From positions 1 through 42,500 of the forward strand of contig CACHCH010000005.1 of NCBI GenBank assembly GCA_902578255.1: 42,500 nt of DNA, given 5' to 3'. The notes beneath the pieces were generated by a model that did no database searches, was not told where the DNA came from, and saw only the letters and a list, made by a program, of their open reading frames with translations. Within the stretch, counting starts at the first letter, position 1. Every line of letters begins with the position of its first letter. The DNA comes from an uncultured Pelagibacteraceae bacterium. Its GTDB lineage: Bacteria > Pseudomonadota > Alphaproteobacteria > Pelagibacterales > Pelagibacteraceae. Positions 16,941 through 25,142 of this stretch are shown piece by piece. The translations under genes and the position numbers were made by a program.

Positions 16941-18107
16941 TTAATTTATCTTTCTTAAAAAAAATTTAATATTATTAGAAATTTTTACAATTTTTTTTTT
17001 ATTAATATCAAGACCACTTGGTAGACAGAAACAATTCTTTATAAATGATTTTGATTTTTTGCATTCTTGCGAATTAAAATTTTTTAAATGTTTTTGTAAG
17101 TATAATAATTTCCATACCGAACGAGTTTCAAAAAAATTTTCATATGAGAATTTCATAAATGATTTTTTTAAATCTTTTGTTTTTTTTATTCTAATTACGT
17201 TTAACCAGAAATTAGATGATATTCTAGGATAGTTAATATTTATTAATTCAATATTTTTTTCATTTTTAAATTCGTTTTTATAGATACTGTGAATTAATTT
17301 TTTTTTTTTCAAAATTTTTTTATAATTAGAAAGTTCATAAAATCCTATACAGGCATTAATGTTTGATAGTCTGTAATTATAACCTAGATCATTGTGAGTA
17401 AAATCGTAGTTATTGTCTTTTGCTGTTGAGCTTAAATATTTTGCCTTTTCATATAAGGTTTTATTATTAGTACAAAGCATTCCTCCACTACCAGCAGTTA
17501 CTATTTTATTTCCATTAAATGAAAAACATGAAATATCACCATGAGCACCTGTGTGGATTTTTTTATTTTTTTTAAAATAATAAGAACCTAAACTTTCTGC
17601 ACAGTCCTCAATTAAATATATATTTTTTTCTTTACATTTTTTCTTTAATTTATCAATTTCATTAATTGGATTTCCAAAAACATGCACAATCAATAAAGAT
17701 GATATTTTTCTTTTTGTTATTTTGTTGTAAGTAATATTTTTTTTTTGAAAGGTTTTCTTATCAAGGAAATTGAGAGCTTTTTGTACGTCTAAGTTTAAAT
17801 CTGATGCAATATCTAAAAAAAAAGGATTAGAATTATTATAAAGTATACTATTTGCTGTAGCTATGAAACTTGTTGATGGCAACAAAACATCTGTATTTTT
17901 ATTTGCTCCTGATAATCTCAAACTTATCTGAAGTGCACTTGTACAATTTGAAAAAGAGACAGCATATTTCCTGCCAACGATTTTACTCATTTTGTTTTCA
18001 AACTTATCTATATAATTTCCACCTGATGAAATCCAATTTGAATGTAATACTTTCTCACAATTAATAATTGTATTTTTTTGTAATTTTGGGCGATGTAAAT
18101 AAATCAT
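16941..18107 (-). CDS. LegC-like PLP aminotransferase (DegT/DnrJ/EryC1/StrS)
   Basis: A 388-residue fold-type I sugar aminotransferase. Key parts: SNCTSALQISL (53-63), EDCAESLGSYY (167-177) with the PLP-pyridine Asp168, and SFNGNKIVTAGSGGM (196-210) with the Schiff-base Lys201. The following STAKDNNYDFTHNDLGYNYR and the phrase VHVFGNP resemble LegC enzymes, which aminate C4 of UDP-4-keto-6-deoxy sugars in the legionaminic acid route. The substrate would come from the CapD/PglF-like dehydratase in the same operon. The second aminotransferase next door means assignments could be swapped. Gap to the upstream gene is 7 bases. Confidence 0.85.
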   Translation of the reverse strand: MIYLHRPKLQKNTIINCEKVLHSNWISSGGNYIDKFENKMSKIVGRKYAVSFSNCTSALQISLRLSGANKNTDVLLPSTSFIATANSILYNNSNPFFLDIASDLNLDVQKALNFLDKKTFQKKNITYNKITKRKISSLLIVHVFGNPINEIDKLKKKCKEKNIYLIEDCAESLGSYYFKKNKKIHTGAHGDISCFSFNGNKIVTAGSGGMLCTNNKTLYEKAKYLSSTAKDNNYDFTHNDLGYNYRLSNINACIGFYELSNYKKILKKKKLIHSIYKNEFKNEKNIELININYPRISSNFWLNVIRIKKTKDLKKSFMKFSYENFFETRSVWKLLYLQKHLKNFNSQECKKSKSFIKNCFCLPSGLDINKKKIVKISNNIKFFLRKIN

Positions 18108-18114
18108 TTGTATT

Positions 18115-19242
18115 TTATAAAAAAGCTATTTCTTTTGAAATTCTTTCATACAAAGAAATCTTCTTTTTTACTAAAATAGGTATTGCAATAGCTTTATTTA
18201 AAATTTTTTTTGTTCTAATACTTTTTTCACATTCTTTTTTTGATAAAGCATGACTCCAAAAATAACTACAATGCCATTGAATAGCATCTGGTAAATTTTT
18301 AGTTCCGATTTTATATTTTTTAAGTATTTCCAAAATTTTTTTTCTTTTATAATTGTCCTCACAATAAAAAATAAAAGTGTCATGATTTGGTATTGTATCC
18401 TTTAAAATATGTCTTAACTCATAATAATTTTTAAGATTTTTTTCTAAAACTTTATGTCTTTTTAAATTTTCTTTTAAAATATAATTAAGTTTTTTTAGTT
18501 GTTCTTTTCCGACTACTGCCTGCATTTCTGTCATTCTATAATTAAAACCATAAATAGATTTAGTATCTCTTCCTCTTGGTAATTTTGGATTATTTTCATG
18601 TCCATGATCATGATATTCTTTTGCGTATTTATAAATTTTAGGATTATTTGTTAAAATCAATCCTCCCTCACCTGTGGTGATCATTTTACCAAAATCAAAA
18701 CTGAATACCCCAACCTCAGCTATAGTTCCAAGATACTTTTTTTTAAATTTTGCTCCAACAGCTTCACAGTTATCTTCAAGAACTCTTATTTTTTTTTTCT
18801 TACAAATTTTTATTATCTCATTGGTATTTGCTGAAGAACCTAGCATATGAACAGGTATGACGACTTTAGTTTTTTTTGTAATTTTTTTTTTAAGTTCCTC
18901 TACATCCATATTTAATGTTTTATCAACATTGACTATTATTGGCTTTGCTCCACAATCAAGAATAGCTTCAATGGTTGCAATGAAGTTAAATGCTTGTGTA
19001 ACTACATGATCTCCTTTTTTTACACCCATTGCCATTAATGCTACTTTTATAGCAGCGGTTCCAGATGAGACTGCCAGACAAAATTTAGATTTGAAAAAAC
19101 TTTGATTTTTTTTTTCAAATTCTCTAACGTGATATTTTTTTCTTATATTATCAAAACCATGTGCAAATAAAATACCACTTTCATCAAACAATTTATTCAA
19201 AGCAGTTTTCTCTTTATTATTTATAAGTTCAAAACCTGGCAT
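18115..19242 (-). CDS. DegT/DnrJ/EryC1/StrS sugar aminotransferase
   Basis: A 375-residue PLP enzyme. SSGTAAIKVALMAMG (59-73) is the phosphate-binding region, RVLEDNCEAVGAKF (153-166) gives Asp157 for the PLP ring nitrogen, and FSFDFGKMITTGEGG (180-194) has the Schiff-base Lys186. The substrate-binding segment has HDHGHENNPKLPRGRD and YGFNYRMTEMQAVVG. It differs clearly from the adjacent LegC-like enzyme, so the two probably act on different keto-sugars or different positions. It could be the PglE-like step of a bacillosamine-type branch or an amination late in nonulosonate modification. It is 5 bases after the NeuA-like gene in operon direction. Confidence 0.88.
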   Translation of the reverse strand: MPGFELINNKEKTALNKLFDESGILFAHGFDNIRKKYHVREFEKKNQSFFKSKFCLAVSSGTAAIKVALMAMGVKKGDHVVTQAFNFIATIEAILDCGAKPIIVNVDKTLNMDVEELKKKITKKTKVVIPVHMLGSSANTNEIIKICKKKKIRVLEDNCEAVGAKFKKKYLGTIAEVGVFSFDFGKMITTGEGGLILTNNPKIYKYAKEYHDHGHENNPKLPRGRDTKSIYGFNYRMTEMQAVVGKEQLKKLNYILKENLKRHKVLEKNLKNYYELRHILKDTIPNHDTFIFYCEDNYKRKKILEILKKYKIGTKNLPDAIQWHCSYFWSHALSKKECEKSIRTKKILNKAIAIPILVKKKISLYERISKEIAFL

Positions 19243-19247
19243 AAATT

Positions 19248-19931
19248 TTATTCTAAAATCCTTCTTACTATTTCTAAGTCCTCGTGATCATCAATGTCGA
19301 AAGAATTTATTTTTTTCATTATATAATAACCCTCTTTGGTATTTTTCTTCATTTTTTTTTCTAATAATGATTTATGGTATATGTATAAACTTCCATTTAT
19401 AAAATAGCTATTTTTATCAAAATCTTGTCTTCTAGTATGTTTTATATTAGGAAAAAAACTTTTAATTTTGTCATTTTTTAAATAAACTGTTTCATAAGGA
19501 TGTTCTAAAGATTTAGATATAGAACTTAATTTTAGATATTTTTTTTTAATCATTCTAAAAATAGCATTTTTGATATCCTTAATATCTCTGATTGGTGATG
19601 TTGGTTGCAGCAAAACAATATAATCATAATTGAAATTTTTTTTTGCATATAGGTGAAAATCTCTCAAAAGTGATAACGTAGAGCTTTTGTCCCTGGACAC
19701 TTTAGAAGGTCTTTTATATTTTGTGTTAAGTTTATATTTTTTTGCTATATCTATTACTCTAGGGTCGTTGCTTAAAACGAATTTATTTAAATTAATTTTT
19801 TCAATACTTCTGAATGTATAAGTTATCATTGGCAATGAGTTGATTGGTATAATATTTTTATTTTTGATGGACTTTGACCCAAGCCTAGCCGGGACTACAA
19901 TTATAAATTTATCCTTTAAATTCTTGATCAT
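19248..19931 (-). CDS. NeuA/LegF-like nonulosonate cytidylyltransferase
   Basis: A 227-residue nucleotidyltransferase. The N-terminal nucleotide-binding loop is VVPARLGSKSIKNKNI (12-27), the CMP-sialic acid synthetase pattern; LSNDPRVIDIAKKY (53-66) and LLQPTSPIRD (107-116) are also typical, and the C-terminus has DHEDLEIVRRIL. It should activate the NeuB product with CTP, giving the CMP-nonulosonate donor; members of the same family using GTP earlier in the pathway (PtmE/LegE) cannot be excluded. It overlaps the neighbouring GT-B-like gene by 4 bases, which suggests that this neighbour uses the activated sugar. Confidence 0.88.
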   Translation of the reverse strand: MIKNLKDKFIIVVPARLGSKSIKNKNIIPINSLPMITYTFRSIEKINLNKFVLSNDPRVIDIAKKYKLNTKYKRPSKVSRDKSSTLSLLRDFHLYAKKNFNYDYIVLLQPTSPIRDIKDIKNAIFRMIKKKYLKLSSISKSLEHPYETVYLKNDKIKSFFPNIKHTRRQDFDKNSYFINGSLYIYHKSLLEKKMKKNTKEGYYIMKKINSFDIDDHEDLEIVRRILE

Positions 19932-21334
19932 ACTAATTTTTTAATTAATTTATTTATATCGTCATTTTTAGAATTCAACGAAAATTTCTCAGTAAAGTAA
20001 TTTACTTTTTTTTTTTTATATGAGGAAAACCTGACAAGAAAGTCTTGAAATTGTTTTTCAAAACTTTGGTTTAAGTTAATTTTATAATAATAAACTCTTT
20101 TTTTAATAGTATCCAAGACATGTTTTTCGAGTCTTCTCAAACCAATATCAAAATAAATAATTGGTTTATCTGTTGCAATGGCTCTCGAGAAAGGTGTTGA
20201 AAAATAATCAAAAATAAAAACATCATACTTATTTAAGATTTGCTCAAAATTTTTGCTATTACTTTTTCTGTCTTTATTAAAATAAAGATTTTTTCCATTC
20301 GGATGGACTTTTATTTTAGTATTTTTAAAATAATTAAGTAATTCATATTGAAACTTATAATATATGCTATCCTCCATGTCTCTGAAAGGACCATATCTTA
20401 TATTGCCATTAAGCATATTTGGTACATATAAATATTCTTGTTTTTTTTCAATATCTAAGACTTTTATTTTTTTTGAAATTTTAATTTTTTTTAAATCCAA
20501 ATTCGAAACGTGATGAAAATTTGGTAAAGTAAAAATTCTATTACTTAATTTTTTAGAAAATCTAAATTTACCATAGGAAACATAATCTGTGCAAATACTG
20601 TACTCTACACTTCTTATAGGCTCCTTATAAATATAAAAAGGATAATTTGAATGATTTACAGATATTACTTTATTTGATTTATCTTGCATAAATTTTGCCG
20701 ACAATATTCTATTTTCAAGATTCATGTTTGTACCAACAATTAAAGAACAATTTTTAGGATTGAATTTTCTTTTATTATTATTTGATAGGATATTAAGAAC
20801 ATAGTTTTTAAAATTATTTCCAAAATTATGGTTTGCAACTTTTAAAAAAAGCTCTATTTCTCTCATAACTATTTCTAATTTTTTAATCTGTATATCAAAC
20901 TCTGGAAAATCAATATAACAACTCGAAATAAATCTAATTTTCTTATTAGAAAAAATATTAATTAGTATATTTTTTTTTAAGTGAAAGTTATTTGAAATGT
21001 AAATTTTTTCTTTCCCTAAACCAAAACTATAATTATCATATATAGAATTAGATTTAGGCAATTTTCTAAATATAATTTTTTTTGGATTTGAAATATATTT
21101 AGAATTAATAAAAGGAAAATTTATACTATCCTTATATTTATAAGATGAATTTTTAATCAAAATATAATTAGTGCAATACGTTACTAATTCATGGTAAAAA
21201 ACTTTATAGATATTAAATGGATCTTTGTACTTTTTAAATAGATTAGCTTTTCTATCAATCAACTTCGTTAATGTTAAACAGTCTTGATTGTCTCTTTTTA
21301 AGTCGAAGTGGCTTTCTAAGTTTCTTTTTGACAC
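19928..21334 (-). CDS. Putative GT-B nonulosonate transferase
   Basis: A 468-residue protein of no named family that I can assign. It has the same three landmarks as the other unknown transferases here: VISVNHSNYPF (223-233), IKVHPNGK (341-348) and FIFDYFSTPFSRAIATDKPI (373-392). These match the GT-B layout of CDP-glycerol-type and polysialyltransferase-like enzymes, where the HP and Ser/Thr motifs bind the donor phosphates. It is wedged between NeuA-like and NeuB-like genes with 1-4 base overlaps, so transfer of the CMP-activated nonulosonate is the best guess. The N-terminal 130 residues are unassigned. Confidence 0.6.
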   Translation of the reverse strand: MSKRNLESHFDLKRDNQDCLTLTKLIDRKANLFKKYKDPFNIYKVFYHELVTYCTNYILIKNSSYKYKDSINFPFINSKYISNPKKIIFRKLPKSNSIYDNYSFGLGKEKIYISNNFHLKKNILINIFSNKKIRFISSCYIDFPEFDIQIKKLEIVMREIELFLKVANHNFGNNFKNYVLNILSNNNKRKFNPKNCSLIVGTNMNLENRILSAKFMQDKSNKVISVNHSNYPFYIYKEPIRSVEYSICTDYVSYGKFRFSKKLSNRIFTLPNFHHVSNLDLKKIKISKKIKVLDIEKKQEYLYVPNMLNGNIRYGPFRDMEDSIYYKFQYELLNYFKNTKIKVHPNGKNLYFNKDRKSNSKNFEQILNKYDVFIFDYFSTPFSRAIATDKPIIYFDIGLRRLEKHVLDTIKKRVYYYKINLNQSFEKQFQDFLVRFSSYKKKKVNYFTEKFSLNSKNDDINKLIKKLV

Positions 21335-22383
21335 TAAATATATTTAAAAGTTATTAATTGATCTTTGAAAATATTTTTTTTTAATCTCCTATTAACTACT
21401 CTGTTAAGCATATATGGTGGGATACCTGTGCCTGGTCTTTTAAAAGAAATATCAGATAATTTTATTTTTACTCCTTTGAGTAAATTTTTGTTAACCACTA
21501 TACTTCTTCGTGCATTTTTTCTTGATATTTTTTCTGAAGGTAATATTTTTTTTTCAGAAAAAGAACCGTAAATATCATTTAATCTTTTTAAATATTGATT
21601 AAAATAAATTAGATCTTTTTTATCCATGGAGTGATAGTGATCATTGCCTTTTAATTTTTTATCCAAAGTAAAATGTTTTTCAATAATTCTAGCACCTAAC
21701 ATTGTTGATATCAGAATATTGAACATATCTTTTGGTAATGTATGATCAGAATAACCAATAATATTTTTAGGGAAATTTTTTTTTAATGAGTTTATCATTC
21801 TTAGATTGGCATTTTTATCTTTAGTTGGATAATTTAATATACAATGAAGAATTGCTACATTTATTTTTTCATCCTCAATCCATTTAATTGCTCTTTTTAT
21901 TTCAATTAAATTCGATGCACCTGTAGATAAAATTATAGGTTTTTTGAACTTACATAAAAATTTTATAAAGGGTTTATTGGTAATATCTGATGAGGAAATT
22001 TTAAAAACCTTAACTAATTTTGATAGAAATTTTGCTGAATTAAAATCAAAAGGAGTGCTTAAAAACTCTATTTTAATCTTATCACAATATTTCTTTAATC
22101 TTATATAATCATTTTCATTGAATTTATCATACTTTTTAAAAAGTTGATTCTGGTTTTTAATTTTTTCTTTTTTTAAATCCCAATACGCAGGAGAAAATTT
22201 TGATGCCAACTCATCAGCTTTATAAGTTTGAAATTTTATTGCATGAGCACCACCCTCTTTAGCTTGCTTAATTAATTTAAGAGCATTTTTCATATTGCAT
22301 TCATGATTAACTCCCGCTTCTGCAATAATATATGGTTCAAAAAATGATGATTTTTTTTTTTTAAATAAATTTAAAATTTTCAT
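21334..22383 (-). CDS. NeuB/LegI/PseI-family nonulosonate synthase with SAF domain
   Basis: A 349-residue synthase. TIM-barrel motifs: IIAEAGVNHECN (19-30), IKFQTYKADELA (49-60), LSTPFD (108-113), ILSTGASN (151-158), IGYSDHT (209-215) and IIEKHFTLDKKLKGNDHYHS (233-252). The C-terminal antifreeze-like SAF domain (about 290-349) has RPGTGIPP (316-323). The family condenses phosphoenolpyruvate with a 6-carbon amino sugar to make a 9-carbon acid (sialic, legionaminic or pseudaminic). Which sugar is used cannot be decided by eye; the LegC-like and PseG-like partners point to a 5,7-diamino nonulosonate. Full length for the family. Overlaps both neighbours by 1-4 bases. Confidence 0.93.
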   Translation of the reverse strand: MKILNLFKKKKSSFFEPYIIAEAGVNHECNMKNALKLIKQAKEGGAHAIKFQTYKADELASKFSPAYWDLKKEKIKNQNQLFKKYDKFNENDYIRLKKYCDKIKIEFLSTPFDFNSAKFLSKLVKVFKISSSDITNKPFIKFLCKFKKPIILSTGASNLIEIKRAIKWIEDEKINVAILHCILNYPTKDKNANLRMINSLKKNFPKNIIGYSDHTLPKDMFNILISTMLGARIIEKHFTLDKKLKGNDHYHSMDKKDLIYFNQYLKRLNDIYGSFSEKKILPSEKISRKNARRSIVVNKNLLKGVKIKLSDISFKRPGTGIPPYMLNRVVNRRLKKNIFKDQLITFKYI

Positions 22384-23375
22384 AAGAATATTTTATTAAT
22401 TTTATTAATTTCATTCTTAACTCTTTGTCTTCCCAAACTAAAGTTTATTTTTAACATCGAATTATATAGTTTTTGATATAAGTCAATATCTACAACAAGC
22501 TGATTAAATTTATAATTTAAATTTTTAAAAGAAAAACTCTTATTGCTAAATTTACCCAAATTTATAAAACCATTTTTAAATGTTGCAAATTTATGTTGTG
22601 TTTCTCTATTGTTATGACTAATTACAATTGATGGTAAATTCATATGAGCTAATTCGTAAGTTGTTCTGCCGTTAGAGGTAAATGCAATTTGACAATTATT
22701 CATGTATTTTGAAATTTTTTTTGTATTTTCTATTAAATTAATATTTTTTTTATTTCTTATAAATTTTTTTAAATTTTTCTGATTTTTATAACCTATGCCA
22801 GTTATGATATTTAATTTAAGATTTTGTTTTAAAGAACTGGAATAAATAGACTTTAAAGTTTTTAAAGTTAAATCATTTGGATCAGTTCCTCCAAAAAATA
22901 AAAGAATATTTTTTATTTTTTTAAATTTATTTTTTTTTTGTTTTAAAAACTCATCTCGTAAAAAAAAATATTTTTCACCCCACAAAATTTTATTATAATT
23001 TTTGTTTGGTCTTTGAAATATTTCATTGATTGTTAAATCTGCATATAAATTACCACTTCCAAGATCTTCAAAATTGATTATATCTATTCCATTATATTTT
23101 AATAATTTGATATCTTTTTTTTTGGTTGATAAAATATCATTTATTACTACTGAAGGTTTGTGAGATAAAATTTTGTTAAATATCTTTTTTTGTGAATAAC
23201 AATAAAATTGATATTTAGAATTTTTTAATGTTCTAATAGCTATATTTTGTCGTTTATTTGTGACAAAAATAATCTTATTTTTCGAATTAATATCTTTTGC
23301 TAATGAAATTGATCTATATAAGTGTCCTGTACCATTTGATTTGCTACCAAGAATATTAAACAAAACTAGCTTCAT
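22380..23375 (-). CDS. PseG/SpsG-like UDP-sugar hydrolase
   Basis: A 331-residue GT-B-fold protein related to PseG, which releases UDP from UDP-2,4-diacetamido-trideoxyhexose before the NeuB step. The N-terminal loop GTGHLYRSISLAKDI contains His18 at the position of the PseG catalytic His, and FFGGTDPNDLTLKTL matches the PseG SFGGSDP motif. FTSNGRTTYELAHMNLPSIV with downstream ETQHKFA is the uridine and product end. It is the first gene of the long minus-strand operon and overlaps the NeuB-like gene by 4 bases. No NeuC/LegG-type hydrolysing 2-epimerase is present in the window, so this is the likely source of the synthase substrate. Confidence 0.8.
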   Translation of the reverse strand: MKLVLFNILGSKSNGTGHLYRSISLAKDINSKNKIIFVTNKRQNIAIRTLKNSKYQFYCYSQKKIFNKILSHKPSVVINDILSTKKKDIKLLKYNGIDIINFEDLGSGNLYADLTINEIFQRPNKNYNKILWGEKYFFLRDEFLKQKKNKFKKIKNILLFFGGTDPNDLTLKTLKSIYSSSLKQNLKLNIITGIGYKNQKNLKKFIRNKKNINLIENTKKISKYMNNCQIAFTSNGRTTYELAHMNLPSIVISHNNRETQHKFATFKNGFINLGKFSNKSFSFKNLNYKFNQLVVDIDLYQKLYNSMLKINFSLGRQRVKNEINKINKIFL

Positions 23376-23457
23376 TTAAATTAACTATTGATATAAGGAA
23401 TTGATTTAAAATAAAAATCTATTAGCATAATAAACTATTACAACATAATTACTAGAA

Positions 23458-24204
23458 ATGAAAAAAAAATACATACTTAATAAATTTAAGAGAGATGGAT
23501 TTATTGTAATTAAAAATGTTTTAACCTCAAAACAAATAGAAGATTTAATGAATGATTTGAATAGAGTTAAGATAAAAGTTGAAAAAAAACATCATCAATT
23601 TTTTCATAAAACAAAAGACAAAAAATTCAATACGATTCACAACATACAAAAATTTCACAAAAAAGGTAAAATTATTGAATTGTCAAAAAATAAAAATATA
23701 AAAAAGTTTTGTGATATTTTAATAGAGAAAGAATCTAAACCAAGAAATATTGAATTTTTTTTAAAACCAAAAAAAAGTGGTATGGCAAGTCCTTTTCATC
23801 AAGATAACTATTACTGGAACATAATTAACTCTGAGGCTGTAAATGTTTGGATTGCTTGCTCTAAAGCATACAAAAAAAATGGTGGTATTTGCTATCTTAA
23901 GGGATCTCATAAGCTTGGAACAATTAATCATGAAATTTCAAATATGAAAGGTTCATCTCAAAAAATAAATAATAATCTTATAAAAAAATTAAAATTTAAG
24001 AAAATTTTTCCAAAATTAGACCCTGGTGATTGTTTGATACATCATCCTGAAGTAATTCATGGTAGTTACAAAAATATTTCAAATATTGATCGAATCGGAT
24101 TTGTTGTTAGCTATGCATCTAAAAAACACAAATTAGATACGGAAAAATTAAAATCTTATAAAAATAAAATGAATGAAAATTTAAAAAAAATTTATTTAAA
24201 CTAA
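23458..24204 (+). CDS. Phytanoyl-CoA dioxygenase (PhyH)-family Fe(II)/2OG oxygenase
   Basis: A 248-residue non-haem iron oxygenase. The Fe ligands are visible: HQD (H114, D116) after GMASPF, and His201 in HPEVIHGSYKN, with Arg212 in a position expected for 2-oxoglutarate. LDPGDCLIHH and GGICYLKGSHKLG are typical PhyH segments. Many PhyH members in glycan loci have no known substrate; hydroxylation of a sugar, sugar acid or lipid moiety is plausible. It is transcribed divergently from the nonulosonate operon (82 bases between starts) and is followed after 48 bases by the second NeuB-like gene, so a link to that product is possible. Confidence 0.88.
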   Translation: MKKKYILNKFKRDGFIVIKNVLTSKQIEDLMNDLNRVKIKVEKKHHQFFHKTKDKKFNTIHNIQKFHKKGKIIELSKNKNIKKFCDILIEKESKPRNIEFFLKPKKSGMASPFHQDNYYWNIINSEAVNVWIACSKAYKKNGGICYLKGSHKLGTINHEISNMKGSSQKINNNLIKKLKFKKIFPKLDPGDCLIHHPEVIHGSYKNISNIDRIGFVVSYASKKHKLDTEKLKSYKNKMNENLKKIYLN

Positions 24205-24252
24205 TTTTTTAAATTCTTTACAATTGCCATCTTAAGTTTAAATTAAATAATC

Positions 24253-25131
24253 ATGCCCAGAAATAATAAAAAAAAAATTAATTTTGTTGCAGAAATTGGT
24301 TGTAATCATCAAGGTAACTTTAAGCTTGCATTAAAAATGATAGATGAGCTTAAAAACTTTTGTAATATAGATTTTGTAAAATTACAAAAAAGAAATAACA
24401 AAGAGCTATTAAATAAAGATAAATATAATTCTCCTCACCCAGTTCCAAAAAATTCCTTTGGGAAGACATATGGCGAACACCGTGAAAAACTAGAATTTAC
24501 GTTTAAGCAACACAATAAAATTATGAAATATTGTGAAAAACTTAAAATGACATCTTTTACCTCTGTATGGGACTTGAGTTCAGCAAAAGAAATTGTAAAA
24601 TTAAAACCAAAACATGTCAAAGTTCCTTCGGCATGTAATAATAATTGGGAATTATTGAAATTTATTTTTAAAAAATATAAATGTCTCATTCATATATCTC
24701 TTGGAATGACAACCAAATTAGAAGAAAAAAAAATTATATCACTTGCTAAAAGATACAAAGCAAACAAAAGGGTTGTCTTGTATGCTTGTACTTCTGATTA
24801 TCCTGTACAGCCAGATAGTATTTGTCTTTTAGAGATAACAAATTTAATAAAAAAGTATGGAAATATTGTTAAAGCAATTGGTTTCTCAGGTCATCATCAT
24901 GGAATCTCAGCAGATATAGCAGCTGCTACACTTGGAGCAACATGGATTGAAAGACATTTCACATTAGATAGAACAATGAAAGGAACAGATCATGCTGCTT
25001 CATTAGAGCCAGATGGAGCGAGAAGACTTAAAAGAGACCTGGATTTATTAAGTCAAACTCTAAAATTTAAACCGAATGAAATTTTAACTTGCGAAAAATT
25101 GCAAAGACAAAAACTTAAGTTTAGAAGTTAA
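24253..25131 (+). CDS. NeuB-like synthase lacking the SAF domain
   Basis: A 292-residue NeuB-family TIM barrel: VAEIGCNHQGNF (12-23), DFVKLQKRN (40-48), LGMTTKLEE (150-158), GFSGHHHGISAD (210-221) and WIERHFTLDRTMKGTDHAAS (231-250). It ends soon after the barrel and has no C-terminal SAF domain, unlike the synthase at 21334-22383. The position where the paralogue has GYSDHT reads GFSGHH, so the active-site rim differs. It probably still condenses PEP with an aldose or aldose phosphate, but on another substrate. The first ATG in frame (24253) gives a normal N-terminus. Neighbours are a PhyH oxygenase upstream and a convergent methyltransferase. Confidence 0.85.
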   Translation: MPRNNKKKINFVAEIGCNHQGNFKLALKMIDELKNFCNIDFVKLQKRNNKELLNKDKYNSPHPVPKNSFGKTYGEHREKLEFTFKQHNKIMKYCEKLKMTSFTSVWDLSSAKEIVKLKPKHVKVPSACNNNWELLKFIFKKYKCLIHISLGMTTKLEEKKIISLAKRYKANKRVVLYACTSDYPVQPDSICLLEITNLIKKYGNIVKAIGFSGHHHGISADIAAATLGATWIERHFTLDRTMKGTDHAASLEPDGARRLKRDLDLLSQTLKFKPNEILTCEKLQRQKLKFRS

Positions 25132-25142
25132 CCAAAAATTTA

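Noticed and set aside
18068..18383. Short open frames (61-64 codons) on both strands around the junction between the two aminotransferase genes.
   Set aside because: They are out-of-frame readings of the aminotransferase sequences and lack protein-like features.
23401..23431. TTGATT and CATAAT 19 bases apart in the divergent space before the PhyH gene at 23458.
   Set aside because: The spacing is longer than usual and AT-rich sequence gives many such pairs; I have no second line of evidence.
24435..24689. An 84-codon open frame antisense to the NeuB-like gene.
   Set aside because: It lies wholly inside a well-supported gene and has no recognisable motif; it is a shadow frame.
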